A stretch of DNA of 64,000 nucleotides, from NCBI GenBank assembly GCA_013214945.1, contig JABSRT010000002.1:1-64000 (forward strand). Direction: 5' to 3'. Of this stretch, positions 25,931 through 33,732 are shown one piece after another. Made by a program: the position numbers and the translations under genes. Source of the stretch: Gammaproteobacteria bacterium. GTDB lineage: Bacteria; Pseudomonadota; Gammaproteobacteria; Enterobacterales; Psychrobiaceae. Position 1 is the first letter of the stretch. Each line of letters starts with the position of its first letter. The notes under the pieces are model-generated. The model did not search any database. It was not told the DNA's origin and was given only the letters and a program-made list of their open reading frames with translations.

Positions 25931-27598
25931 TTACGGCGCCTCTGTGCTTGACGGTTGTTGCTCTGCTGGCTGAGAGTCGGTTAGGCTGAAATCGCTCGGG
26001 AAAAATTTAAGCGCGCTGCGTACCGGAAACGGGGTCATGCCGCCCATGGCGCATAAGGAGCCAAATTCCATGGTGTCACATAAATCATTCAGCAGTTCGA
26101 GGTGGGCTGGGCGTTGCTCGTCATCTGCCGCGAGCAGTTTGTCGATCACTTCAACGCCACGGGTTGAGCCAATGCGACAAGGGGTACATTTACCGCATGA
26201 CTCGGCGACACAAAACTCCATTGCAAAACGCGCTTGCGCGGCCATGTCGACGCTGTCGTCGAAAATGACAATGCCGCCGTGACCTAACACGGCGCCAATT
26301 GCAGAAAATGCTTCATAATCAAGCGGGGTATCCCACTGATGTTGTGGCAAATAAGCGCCAAGAGGGCCGCCAACCTGAATACTGCGCATTGGTCGTTTAG
26401 TTTTGGTGCCCTTACCATAACGTGCGATTAATTCTTTTAAACTGATGCCAAAGGCCAGTTCAACCAAGCCACCCTGAGCGACGTTGCCAGCTAGCTGAAT
26501 TGGTAAGGTGCCGCGTGAGCGGCCAATGCCGTAATCGCGATAGGCTTCGCCACCATAACTTAAAATATAAGGTACCGAGGCCAAAGAAATAACGTTGTTT
26601 ACTATGGTTGGTCGACCAAATAATCCTTCAATGGCTGGCAAGGGCGGTTTGGCCCGCACTAAGCCGCGTTTGCCCTCAAGGCTTTCAAGCAACGAGGTTT
26701 CTTCACCACAAATATAAGCGCCGGCCCCGAGTCGCACTTCCAAATTGAAATTAAAATCATGGCCGCAAATATTGTCACCGACAAAACCAGCCGCTTGAGC
26801 ATTGGCAATAGCTTGATTAAGGATCTTATGCGCTTGCGGATATTCGCTGCGCAAATAGATGTAACCTTGATTGGCGCCAACCGCTAGGCCAGCAATGATC
26901 ATGCCTTCGATTAATACGAAAGGATCACCTTCCATTAACATTCTATCGGCAAAGGTGCCCGAGTCACCTTCATCGGCATTACACACAATATATTTTTGCT
27001 GCGGCACTTCGTCTAACACTGTTTGCCATTTGATCCCAGTCGGAAACGCTGCGCCACCACGGCCGCGCAATCCTGATGTTTTTACTTGATCAACAATTTG
27101 CTGTGGTGATTTCTCCAGCGCCTGTTGCAGTCCGACAAAACCACCGTTGGCCTGATAATCGGCAACATCGATGGGATCGATAACCCCAACCCGGGCAAAG
27201 GTTAAGCGTTGCTGCTCTTTAAGCCACGGGATTTGTTCGGTTAAGCCAAGACATAACGGGTGGTTGGTCACATCGTTAAAAGCTTGAGCGTTAAGAATTT
27301 CGCTGACATCAGCGGGTTTGACTGGGCCATAAGCGACTCGACCTTGTGGTGTTTCAACTTCTAACAATGGTTCTAGCCAAAACATGCCGCGCGAACCATT
27401 ACGTACTAAGGTTGCCGCTAACTCGGGTTGTAACTTTAGTTGGCGGCTCACTTGGTCGGCGATCAAGTCGCTGCCTTTAGAGCGGGCGGTGGTATCGAGA
27501 GAAACATACACTCGTTTACTAAGTAGGTGCTTACTTGAGTTACTTGAGTTACTTGAGTTACTTGAGTTAGTTGAGCTGGTGGCTTGATTAGGACTCAT
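25931..27598 (-). CDS. fdsB: NAD-dependent formate dehydrogenase beta subunit
   Basis: This diaphorase subunit (555 aa) is homologous to the 51-kDa subunit NuoF. It carries FMN, NAD and a 4Fe-4S cluster. RGRGGAAFPTGIKW (about residue 194), CNADEGDSGTF, GAGAYICGEETSLLESLEG and ESCGKCTPCR (about residue 477) are the diagnostic motifs. The N-terminus has five NSS-like tripeptides encoded by a 9-bp tandem repeat (27531-27575), making the extreme N-terminus low complexity. The start overlaps the fdsG stop as ATGA. Confidence 0.95.
   Translation of the reverse strand: MSPNQATSSTNSSNSSNSSNSSKHLLSKRVYVSLDTTARSKGSDLIADQVSRQLKLQPELAATLVRNGSRGMFWLEPLLEVETPQGRVAYGPVKPADVSEILNAQAFNDVTNHPLCLGLTEQIPWLKEQQRLTFARVGVIDPIDVADYQANGGFVGLQQALEKSPQQIVDQVKTSGLRGRGGAAFPTGIKWQTVLDEVPQQKYIVCNADEGDSGTFADRMLMEGDPFVLIEGMIIAGLAVGANQGYIYLRSEYPQAHKILNQAIANAQAAGFVGDNICGHDFNFNLEVRLGAGAYICGEETSLLESLEGKRGLVRAKPPLPAIEGLFGRPTIVNNVISLASVPYILSYGGEAYRDYGIGRSRGTLPIQLAGNVAQGGLVELAFGISLKELIARYGKGTKTKRPMRSIQVGGPLGAYLPQHQWDTPLDYEAFSAIGAVLGHGGIVIFDDSVDMAAQARFAMEFCVAESCGKCTPCRIGSTRGVEVIDKLLAADDEQRPAHLELLNDLCDTMEFGSLCAMGGMTPFPVRSALKFFPSDFSLTDSQPAEQQPSSTEAP
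27531..27575. repeat. 9-bp tandem repeat inside fdsB
   Basis: Five copies of TTACTTGAG (the last is TTAGTTGAG) lie in tandem. The unit is a multiple of three, so change in copy number would alter only the length of the Asn-Ser-Ser run at the FdsB N-terminus. Confidence 0.9.
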
Positions 27599-28083
27599 GA
27601 TAGTTCCAACGCGTAAGTAGATAATGAATCGACAATGGTTAAAAATTTCTCACCATCAACTTCGCCATGAATATCGTCGCCAATTCTAATCGCCGGAGAA
27701 CAAGCACAATTGCCAAGGCAATAAACTGGCTCGAGGCTGTAACGTTGATCTTTAGTGGTTTGATGATAGTCGATGCCGAGTTTTTGCTTAACCTGCTGTT
27801 CGAGTGCTCGTGACCCCATCGCCTGACAAGATTCTCCGCGGCACACTTCAATAATATGAACCCCTGGTTTACTAGTTCTAAAGTGGTGATAAAAACTAAT
27901 GACGCCATGTACTTCTGCACGCGACAAATTGAGCGCAGTCGCGATTTGATTAATGGCTACTTCTGGTAGGTAACCGATTTTATCCTGAATACCATGCAGT
28001 ATCGGCAACATCGCTCCTGGCAATGTCTGATTTTGTTTTATTATGGCGATGATCTGTTGGCGATCCTCGTTGCTAATACTCAT
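27595..28083 (-). CDS. fdsG: NAD-dependent formate dehydrogenase gamma subunit
   Basis: This is a NuoE-like 2Fe-2S subunit (162 aa). The thioredoxin-like ferredoxin ligands appear as CRGESCQAMG (about residue 82) and CLGNCACSP (about residue 125). The N-terminal helical bundle QTLPGAMLPILHGIQDKIGY is typical of the 24-kDa subunit family. The ATG at 28083 lies 5 to 8 bases after GAGG and is preferred to the GTG four codons upstream. It is the first gene of fdsGBA-fdhD-fdsD. Confidence 0.94.
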   Translation of the reverse strand: MSISNEDRQQIIAIIKQNQTLPGAMLPILHGIQDKIGYLPEVAINQIATALNLSRAEVHGVISFYHHFRTSKPGVHIIEVCRGESCQAMGSRALEQQVKQKLGIDYHQTTKDQRYSLEPVYCLGNCACSPAIRIGDDIHGEVDGEKFLTIVDSLSTYALELS

Positions 28084-28095
28084 AGTAATCCTCAC

Positions 28096-28481
28096 ACTCT
28101 TTGACTTAACTTTGGTATTTACCCTTAGCCTGCAATGATCGGTGATTTATTTTGATATCGCATACCCAATAAAGACAGTCTCTTATCTGATTAAGACATC
28201 GGTATAATATTTGACCATTGCGATAAGTTAAATTATTGTTACAAAGTGTCGTTTATTGATACGTCGCTGTCGTTAATTGGAAGCACCAAAAACAGTTTAC
28301 TTTTATTGTTGTCACAAGTTAATTGTGGGTATTATTAGGGAGAATAAGGTCTTGCAATAAACGTTTGAAAAATCACGATTAATCCAAAATATATTGGGTA
28401 GTCTACTTATTAGATAAAGAATCAGGAATGACCCAGTATTTGGGTCGTATAACCCGATCTAAGCCAGAGTCGAGGTGTGTG
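28096..28481. promoter_or_regulatory. Divergent promoter region fdsG / GbdR-like regulator
   Basis: No gene is seen here. The region contains a cluster of GTCG-type motifs, AGTGTCGTT at 28245-28253 and ACGTCGCTGTCGTTAA at 28261-28276, similar to motifs before the dgc operon and gbcAB. These are candidate binding sites for the neighbouring AraC-type regulator, for its own control or for the fds operon. Confidence 0.45.
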
Positions 28482-29531
28482 ATGTCTCCACAACAATTTG
28501 TTAGCAATAATGCCGAACCATCCTGTTTTCATATTGGTTTTTTACTCCAGCCAAATTTTACCATGTTGGCGCTTTCATCAGCGATTGAGCCCCTGCGAAT
28601 GGCAAATCAGCTATCGGGTAAAACACTCTATCGCTGGACCACCATTAGCGAAGACGGTCGCAGCGTTACCGCCAGTGACGGTTTAACGCTGTCGGTCGAC
28701 AGCTCCATTGGTTATTTTGACAAATATGATAGCGTGATGGTTTGTGGCGGCGTTGGCATTAAAAACACGGTCACACGCAATACCTTGAGTTGGCTTTGTC
28801 AATTGTCACGTTGTCACATTCCGCTTGGTGGCATTTGCACTGGCAGTTATTTACTGGCTAAAGCCGGTTTATTAGATGGCTACCATTGTACTATTCATTG
28901 GGAACAATTAGCGGGCTGGCAAGAAGAGTTCCCGTATATCCATAGTAGTAATCAACTGTTTATTAATGATCGCGATCGCATGACGTGTTCCGGTGGCACA
29001 GCCCCGATGGACATGATGTTGCAAGTGATCCGTAAAGCGCATGGCAAAGATTTATCGGCTGCGATATCTGACATGTTCACCCACGAGCACATGAGAGACG
29101 AGTCGGATCAACAGCGGGTGCCATTGCAACATGTAGTAGGTGCTACTCAATCAAAATTACAAGATGTTGTTGGTTTAATGGAAGCGAACATTGAAGAAAT
29201 CTTGTGCCTCGATGAATTGGCGCAGTATGTCAGTTTGTCGCGCCGACAGCTGGAGCGTTTGTTCCAGAAATATCTCCATTGCTCACCATATCGTTATTAC
29301 TTGCAGTTGCGGTTAACTAGAGCGCGCCAATTGCTTAAGCAAACTAACATGTCGATTATTGAAGTGGCTATTGCTTGCGGTTTTGTGTCAACGCCACATT
29401 TTAGTAAATGTTATCGCAATTCTTTTAATCTGCCGCCGCGTGATGAGCGCAACAATGCTTATGGCGATAACTTGCTGCCAGGGGCAATGGGTGAATCGAG
29501 TTTTGGCTCTGCGCCAGTAGCGCGTCATTAA
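28482..29531 (+). CDS. gbdR: GlxA-family AraC transcription regulator, GbdR-like
   Basis: This regulator (349 aa) has an N-terminal DJ-1/PfpI-like ligand domain (IGFLLQPNFTMLALSSAIEPLRMAN, read in parts, about residues 17-42; GGICTGSYLLAKAG near residue 120) and a C-terminal AraC helix-turn-helix pair (SLSRRQLERLFQKYL and VAIACGFVSTPHFSKCYR). In Pseudomonas GbdR, of the same architecture, activates the gbc, dgc and sox genes when betaine or dimethylglycine is present. The setting between fds and dgc genes fits that role. The ATG at 28482 has a GAGG site and is preferred to 28428. Assignment as GbdR is by context and architecture. Confidence 0.82.
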   Translation: MSPQQFVSNNAEPSCFHIGFLLQPNFTMLALSSAIEPLRMANQLSGKTLYRWTTISEDGRSVTASDGLTLSVDSSIGYFDKYDSVMVCGGVGIKNTVTRNTLSWLCQLSRCHIPLGGICTGSYLLAKAGLLDGYHCTIHWEQLAGWQEEFPYIHSSNQLFINDRDRMTCSGGTAPMDMMLQVIRKAHGKDLSAAISDMFTHEHMRDESDQQRVPLQHVVGATQSKLQDVVGLMEANIEEILCLDELAQYVSLSRRQLERLFQKYLHCSPYRYYLQLRLTRARQLLKQTNMSIIEVAIACGFVSTPHFSKCYRNSFNLPPRDERNNAYGDNLLPGAMGESSFGSAPVARH

Positions 29532-29859
29532 TTTCTAGCGGTAGGCCTACGTTCGTTAGGCCTACTCTCATTTCTACCTCTGCTAAACCTCTACAATAAA
29601 ATCAGTCTGTTATAAAGATTAGCTGATGATAATAATCCGCTAACTGCTTTACCACTGTGACTAATTTTATGACCTGTTACTAAGGGATTACGACATTTAC
29701 GACCACCACGACGTTTTTGGCAATATACGTGTCGTATTCACCCAAACTGCCTAAATTAGCGGTGCTAGACTGATTTTAGTTTAAATATCCCTGTGGCCAT
29801 AACTTCGTTTGTTAGCGAATTTAATGGTCAATAAAGTGCTTGATGAATGAGGTCAGTGA
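29532..29859. promoter_or_regulatory. Upstream region of the dgc operon with repeated ACGAC/GTCGT motifs
   Basis: No gene is seen here. TTACGACATTTACGACC (29688-29704), CCACGACG (29706-29713) and ACGTGTCGT (29727-29735) are packed into 50 bases. TTACGACATT is identical to a decamer in the glyA leader and ACGTGTCGT to a nonamer before gbcB. AraC-type activators bind such direct half-sites, so a GbdR-like operator is the favoured reading. Confidence 0.5.
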
Positions 29860-30855
29860 ATGAATAGCCAACTAATGGACAACGCGCAAGCGTTACATCG
29901 CAGTTCAACAATTATCGATGGTTTGGTGATCGCCAAATGGAACCGTGACCTGTTTGAAGACATGGCCCGCGGCGGCTTAACTGCAGCCAACTGTACTGTG
30001 TCGGTCTGGGAAGGTTTTCAGGCAACCATTGATAATATTGCCCAATTTAACCAATTTTATCGTGATAACAGCGATTTAATTATGCCGGTTCATACCACCG
30101 CCGATATCGCCCGCGCTAAAGAACTGGGTAAAACAGGGATCATTTTAGGCTTTCAAAATGCGAATGCCTTTGAAGATCAAATCGGTTATGTCGAGATCTT
30201 TAAAAAGCTTGGGGTTGGCGTGGTGCAAATGGCTTACAACACCCAGAATTTAGTGGGCACTGGCTGTTATGAACGTGATGGTGGTTTGTCGGGGTTTGGG
30301 CGTGAAATAGTCGCCGAAATGAATAATGTTGGCGTGATGTGTGATCTATCGCATGTTGGCCCAACAACCTCAACAGAAGTTATTTTAGCCTCAGAGAAGC
30401 CAGTCTGTTATTCACACTGTTTACCTTATGGCTTAAAAGAGCATCCGCGTAATAAGAAAGATCAAGAGCTACGATTTATCGCTGAACACGGCGGTTTTAT
30501 TGGCGTTACCATGTTTGCACCTTTCTTAAGAAATGGCATTAATTCAACGGTGCATGATTATGTTGAAGCGATAGATTACGTGATTAACCTGGCAGGTGAA
30601 GACTGTGTTGGCATTGGTACTGATTTTACCCAAGGCCATGATCAGGCATTTTTCGACATGCTGACTCACGATAAAGGTTATGCCCGCCGGTTAACTGATT
30701 TTGGCACAATTATTAACCCAGAAGGCATTCGGACCTTGGGTGAATTTCCTAATCTGACCTATGCGATGCTAGAAGCTGGCTGGTCAGAATCTAAAGTTAA
30801 AAAAATTATGGGCGAGAACTGGGTTCGTGTCCTAAAAGATGTCTGGGGAGAATAG
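29860..30855 (+). CDS. Membrane dipeptidase family protein of the dgc operon
   Basis: This 331-aa zinc peptidase is of the renal dipeptidase family M19. Motifs include STIIDGLVIAKWNRD at the N-terminus (where H-x-D is usual, the His is not present), VMCDLSHVGPTTS (about residue 161) and DCVGIGTDFTQGH (about residue 247). The Pseudomonas betaine operon starts with a similar gene (PA5396). No signal peptide or membrane helix is seen despite the family name, so it is probably cytoplasmic. The absence of the first H-x-D pair suggests altered metal binding. The substrate is unknown; a role in handling a betaine-related amide is an inference from the operon. It is 3 bases from the next gene. Confidence 0.85.
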   Translation: MNSQLMDNAQALHRSSTIIDGLVIAKWNRDLFEDMARGGLTAANCTVSVWEGFQATIDNIAQFNQFYRDNSDLIMPVHTTADIARAKELGKTGIILGFQNANAFEDQIGYVEIFKKLGVGVVQMAYNTQNLVGTGCYERDGGLSGFGREIVAEMNNVGVMCDLSHVGPTTSTEVILASEKPVCYSHCLPYGLKEHPRNKKDQELRFIAEHGGFIGVTMFAPFLRNGINSTVHDYVEAIDYVINLAGEDCVGIGTDFTQGHDQAFFDMLTHDKGYARRLTDFGTIINPEGIRTLGEFPNLTYAMLEAGWSESKVKKIMGENWVRVLKDVWGE

Positions 30856-30858
30856 ACA

Positions 30859-31425
30859 ATGACAACAGCTACAACTACAAAATCACACAGCCCTGCGCGC
30901 TCACATAGTCCTGAAATGCCGATTGAAGTCGACAGTGAAACAGGCGTATGGACCACCGACGCCTTGCCAATGCTTTATGTGCCACGCCATTTCTTTGTCA
31001 ATAACCACATCGGCATTGAAGAAGAACTTGGCGCCGAACGCTATGCCCAAGTTTTATATAAAGCTGGTTACAAGTCAGCGTATTACTGGTGTGAAAAAGA
31101 AGCCCAAGAACATGGTATTAGCGGCGCTGAAGTGTTTGAACATTACATGAAACGATTGTCACAACGTGGCTGGGGTTTCTTTATTACCGAACAACTTGAT
31201 CTCGAAAAAGGCACCGCACGAATTCGCTTAGAAAACTCAGCATTCGTTTATCAATACGGTCAGGTTAATCGCAAGGTCGATTACATGTTTACCGGTTGGT
31301 TTGCTGGCGCGATGGATCAAATTGCTGACAGCCTGGGTTTCGACGTCAAAACAGTGGCAGAGCAAACACAGTGCGCGGCAGAAGACGGCTGTGATTTTGG
31401 CATATTCGAAGTTAAGCCTTTGTAA
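30859..31425 (+). CDS. DUF5943-type protein of the betaine/dimethylglycine operon
   Basis: This 188-aa protein corresponds by position and length to PA5397 (DUF5943) of the Pseudomonas dgc operon. The first 20 residues are Thr/Ser/His rich and low complexity. The middle has LPMLYVPRHFFVNNHIGIEE and a C-terminal region with several Cys (CAAEDGC), like 4-vinyl reductase/V4R-type small-molecule domains. No catalytic motif is recognised and no signal peptide is seen. It is always next to dgcA in this arrangement, which suggests a role in dimethylglycine demethylation or in assembly of DgcAB. The function is not known. Confidence 0.8.
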   Translation: MTTATTTKSHSPARSHSPEMPIEVDSETGVWTTDALPMLYVPRHFFVNNHIGIEEELGAERYAQVLYKAGYKSAYYWCEKEAQEHGISGAEVFEHYMKRLSQRGWGFFITEQLDLEKGTARIRLENSAFVYQYGQVNRKVDYMFTGWFAGAMDQIADSLGFDVKTVAEQTQCAAEDGCDFGIFEVKPL

Positions 31426-31535
31426 TATAAGCTTTGTAATTCATAAAAATAATAAAAAATAGCAATGAGTTAATCAGCGATGGGCTGTAGTGAGCCCATG
31501 GTTTATAACAATAATAAGCACATCAGGAGCTCGTC

Positions 31536-33596
31536 ATGGCGCAGTTTGACGCATTATTTAAGCCATTAAAAATCAATAATCTGACCATTCGTAATCGCGT
31601 GGTTAGTACGGCGCACGCCGAAGTTTATGCAACCGAAGGCGGCATGACAACCGAACGTTACATTAAATACTACGAAGAAAAAGCCAAAGGTGGTGTTGGC
31701 CTTTCAATTTGTGGCGGCTCGAGTGTGGTGTCTATCGACAGCCCGCAGGGCTGGTGGAAATCGGTCAATTTATCAACCGACCGGATTATTCCGCATTTTC
31801 AAAATTTAGCCGACGCGGTGCACAAGCACGGCGGAAAAATTATGATCCAAATTACCCACATGGGGCGGCGTTCTCGATGGGATGGCGGCAACTGGAGCAC
31901 CTTGGTCAGCCCAAGTGGTATTCGCGAGCCAGTTCACCGCGCGACCTGTAAAACGATTGAAATTGAAGAAATGTACCGAATTATTGGTGACTACGCCAAA
32001 GCGGCGGGTCGGGCCAAAGCGGGTGGTCTTGACGGCATTGAATTGTCGGCAGTACACCAGCATTTAATCGATCAGTTCTGGAGCCCACGGGTTAACCAGC
32101 GTGATGACGAATGGGGCGGTAGTTTTGAAAACCGGATGCGTTTTGGCATGGAAGTGCTTAAAGCGGTTCGTGAAGAAGTTGGGCGCGATTTTGTGGTTGG
32201 TTTGCGAATTTGTGGCGATGAGTTCCACCCTGATGGTCTTAACCATGACGACATGAAAAAAATTGCAGCTTATTACGACGAAACAGGCTTAATTGATTTC
32301 TTTAGTGTGATTGGCTCGGGTTGTGATACTCACAATACGCTAGCCAACGTTATTCCGAACATGAGTTATCCACCTGAACCATTTTTGCATTTAGCGGCTG
32401 GGATCAAAGAAGTGGTAAACGTGCCAGTAATGCACGCACAAAATATTAAAGATCCTACCCAAGCTCAGCGTATTTTAGAGAGTGGTTATGTTGATTTTGT
32501 TGGCATGACTCGTGCGCATATCGCCGATCCTCATTTGATCGCTAAGATCAAACTCAATCAGGTAGATCAAATTAAGCAGTGCGTTGGTGCCAACTATTGC
32601 ATCGATCGCCAGTACCAAGGGTTGGATGTGTTATGCATTCAAAACGCGGCAACCTCGCGTGAATCAACCATGCCGCACATCATTGGGAAAACCACGGGAG
32701 TGATCCGTAAAGTGGTGATCGTTGGTGGTGGTCCGGCGGGCATGGAAGCGGCTCGGGTGTGTGCTGAACGTGGCCATGAAGTGATTTTAATTGAAAAGAA
32801 TCCAGAGCTTGGTGGCCAAATTACCATTGCCTCTAAAGCGCCACAGCGTGACCAAATTGCCGGGATTACCCGTTGGTTCGCGATGGAACTAAACCGTTTG
32901 GGCATTGATTTACGCCTAGATACCGCGGCCGATGAAGCAATGATCCGTGACTTGCGGCCCGATGTCGTTATTTTAGCCGTCGGCGGCCAACCATTTTTAG
33001 CGCAAAATCCCCATTGGGGCGCTGAAGAAGGCCTAGTCGTTAGCACTTGGGATATCTTGAGTGGCAAAGTCGCACCGGGTAAAAATGTGCTGGTTTATGA
33101 CACCATCTGTGAATTTAGCGGCCTGTCGGCGGCTGATTTCTTGGCCCAAAATGGCTCGTTGGTTGAAATGGTTACTGATGATATCAAGCCAGGCGCTGCG
33201 GTTGGTGGCACCACATTCCCGACTTACTATCGCAGCCTGTATCAAAAAGATGTGATCATGACTTCAGACATGTTGCTGGAAAAAGTTTATCGCGAAGGTG
33301 ACAAGTTAGTCGCAGTACTCGAGAACGAATATACCGGTCAGCAAGAAGAGCGCGTGGTTGATCAGGTTGTGATCGAAAATGGGGTGCGTCCTGACGAGCA
33401 AATATACCTGCAGCTTAAACAAGATTCACGCAACAAAGGTCAGATCGATATTGAAGCCTTATATGCAGCGCAGCCACAACCAGCGCTGAGTGAAGCGAGC
33501 GACGGCTATTTGTTGTATCGCATTGGTGATTGCGTATCACAACGTAATACGCATGCTGCGATCTACGATGCGTTGCGTTTGTGTAAGGATTTTTAA
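31536..33596 (+). CDS. dgcA: Dimethylglycine demethylase subunit DgcA
   Basis: This flavoprotein (686 aa) is of the trimethylamine/dimethylamine dehydrogenase family and converts dimethylglycine to sarcosine. It has an N-terminal Old-Yellow-Enzyme TIM barrel (FKPLKINNLTIRNRVV; MIQITHMGRRS), an iron-sulfur linker and a C-terminal FAD/NAD-type Rossmann domain (VVIVGGGPAGMEAARV, about residue 392). In the linker the usual C-x2-C-x2-C...C set reads Cys349, Ala352, Cys355, Cys367, so one of the four ligands is Ala. A clear AGGAG site precedes the start. It is followed after 136 bp by dgcB, with two hairpins between. Confidence 0.93.
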   Translation: MAQFDALFKPLKINNLTIRNRVVSTAHAEVYATEGGMTTERYIKYYEEKAKGGVGLSICGGSSVVSIDSPQGWWKSVNLSTDRIIPHFQNLADAVHKHGGKIMIQITHMGRRSRWDGGNWSTLVSPSGIREPVHRATCKTIEIEEMYRIIGDYAKAAGRAKAGGLDGIELSAVHQHLIDQFWSPRVNQRDDEWGGSFENRMRFGMEVLKAVREEVGRDFVVGLRICGDEFHPDGLNHDDMKKIAAYYDETGLIDFFSVIGSGCDTHNTLANVIPNMSYPPEPFLHLAAGIKEVVNVPVMHAQNIKDPTQAQRILESGYVDFVGMTRAHIADPHLIAKIKLNQVDQIKQCVGANYCIDRQYQGLDVLCIQNAATSRESTMPHIIGKTTGVIRKVVIVGGGPAGMEAARVCAERGHEVILIEKNPELGGQITIASKAPQRDQIAGITRWFAMELNRLGIDLRLDTAADEAMIRDLRPDVVILAVGGQPFLAQNPHWGAEEGLVVSTWDILSGKVAPGKNVLVYDTICEFSGLSAADFLAQNGSLVEMVTDDIKPGAAVGGTTFPTYYRSLYQKDVIMTSDMLLEKVYREGDKLVAVLENEYTGQQEERVVDQVVIENGVRPDEQIYLQLKQDSRNKGQIDIEALYAAQPQPALSEASDGYLLYRIGDCVSQRNTHAAIYDALRLCKDF

Positions 33597-33732
33597 ACCT
33601 GAGCCCTTTGGATATTCAATCCAGAACTAGGCAGGTTAATACCAATCACCTTTTTAATGTAATTGGTATTAATACTTGGTGTTGCTACGTCATGTAGCAA
33701 CACCCGTTCGATATTAATAATTAGGATTTGCT
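33597..33732. other. dgcA-dgcB gap with two hairpins
   Basis: The gap holds an inverted repeat (TTAATACCAATCAC...GTAATTGGTATTAA, 33636-33672) made of the end sequences of the MITE-like repeat. A second perfect 11-bp stem follows (GGTGTTGCTAC/GTAGCAACACC, 33678-33704). Neither has a T-run, so they may process or stabilise the operon mRNA rather than terminate it. Confidence 0.6.
33636..33672. repeat. Solo hairpin from ATACCAAT repeat ends
   Basis: Two inverted copies of the ATACCAATNAC end motif face each other across a 9-nt loop. It looks like a deletion derivative of the element at 19301-19459, with the interior lost. Confidence 0.55.

Noticed and set aside
27531-27575. CRISPR-like repeat array
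   Set aside because: The unit is 9 bp without spacers and lies inside the fdsB reading frame. No CRISPR array or cas gene is seen in the window.
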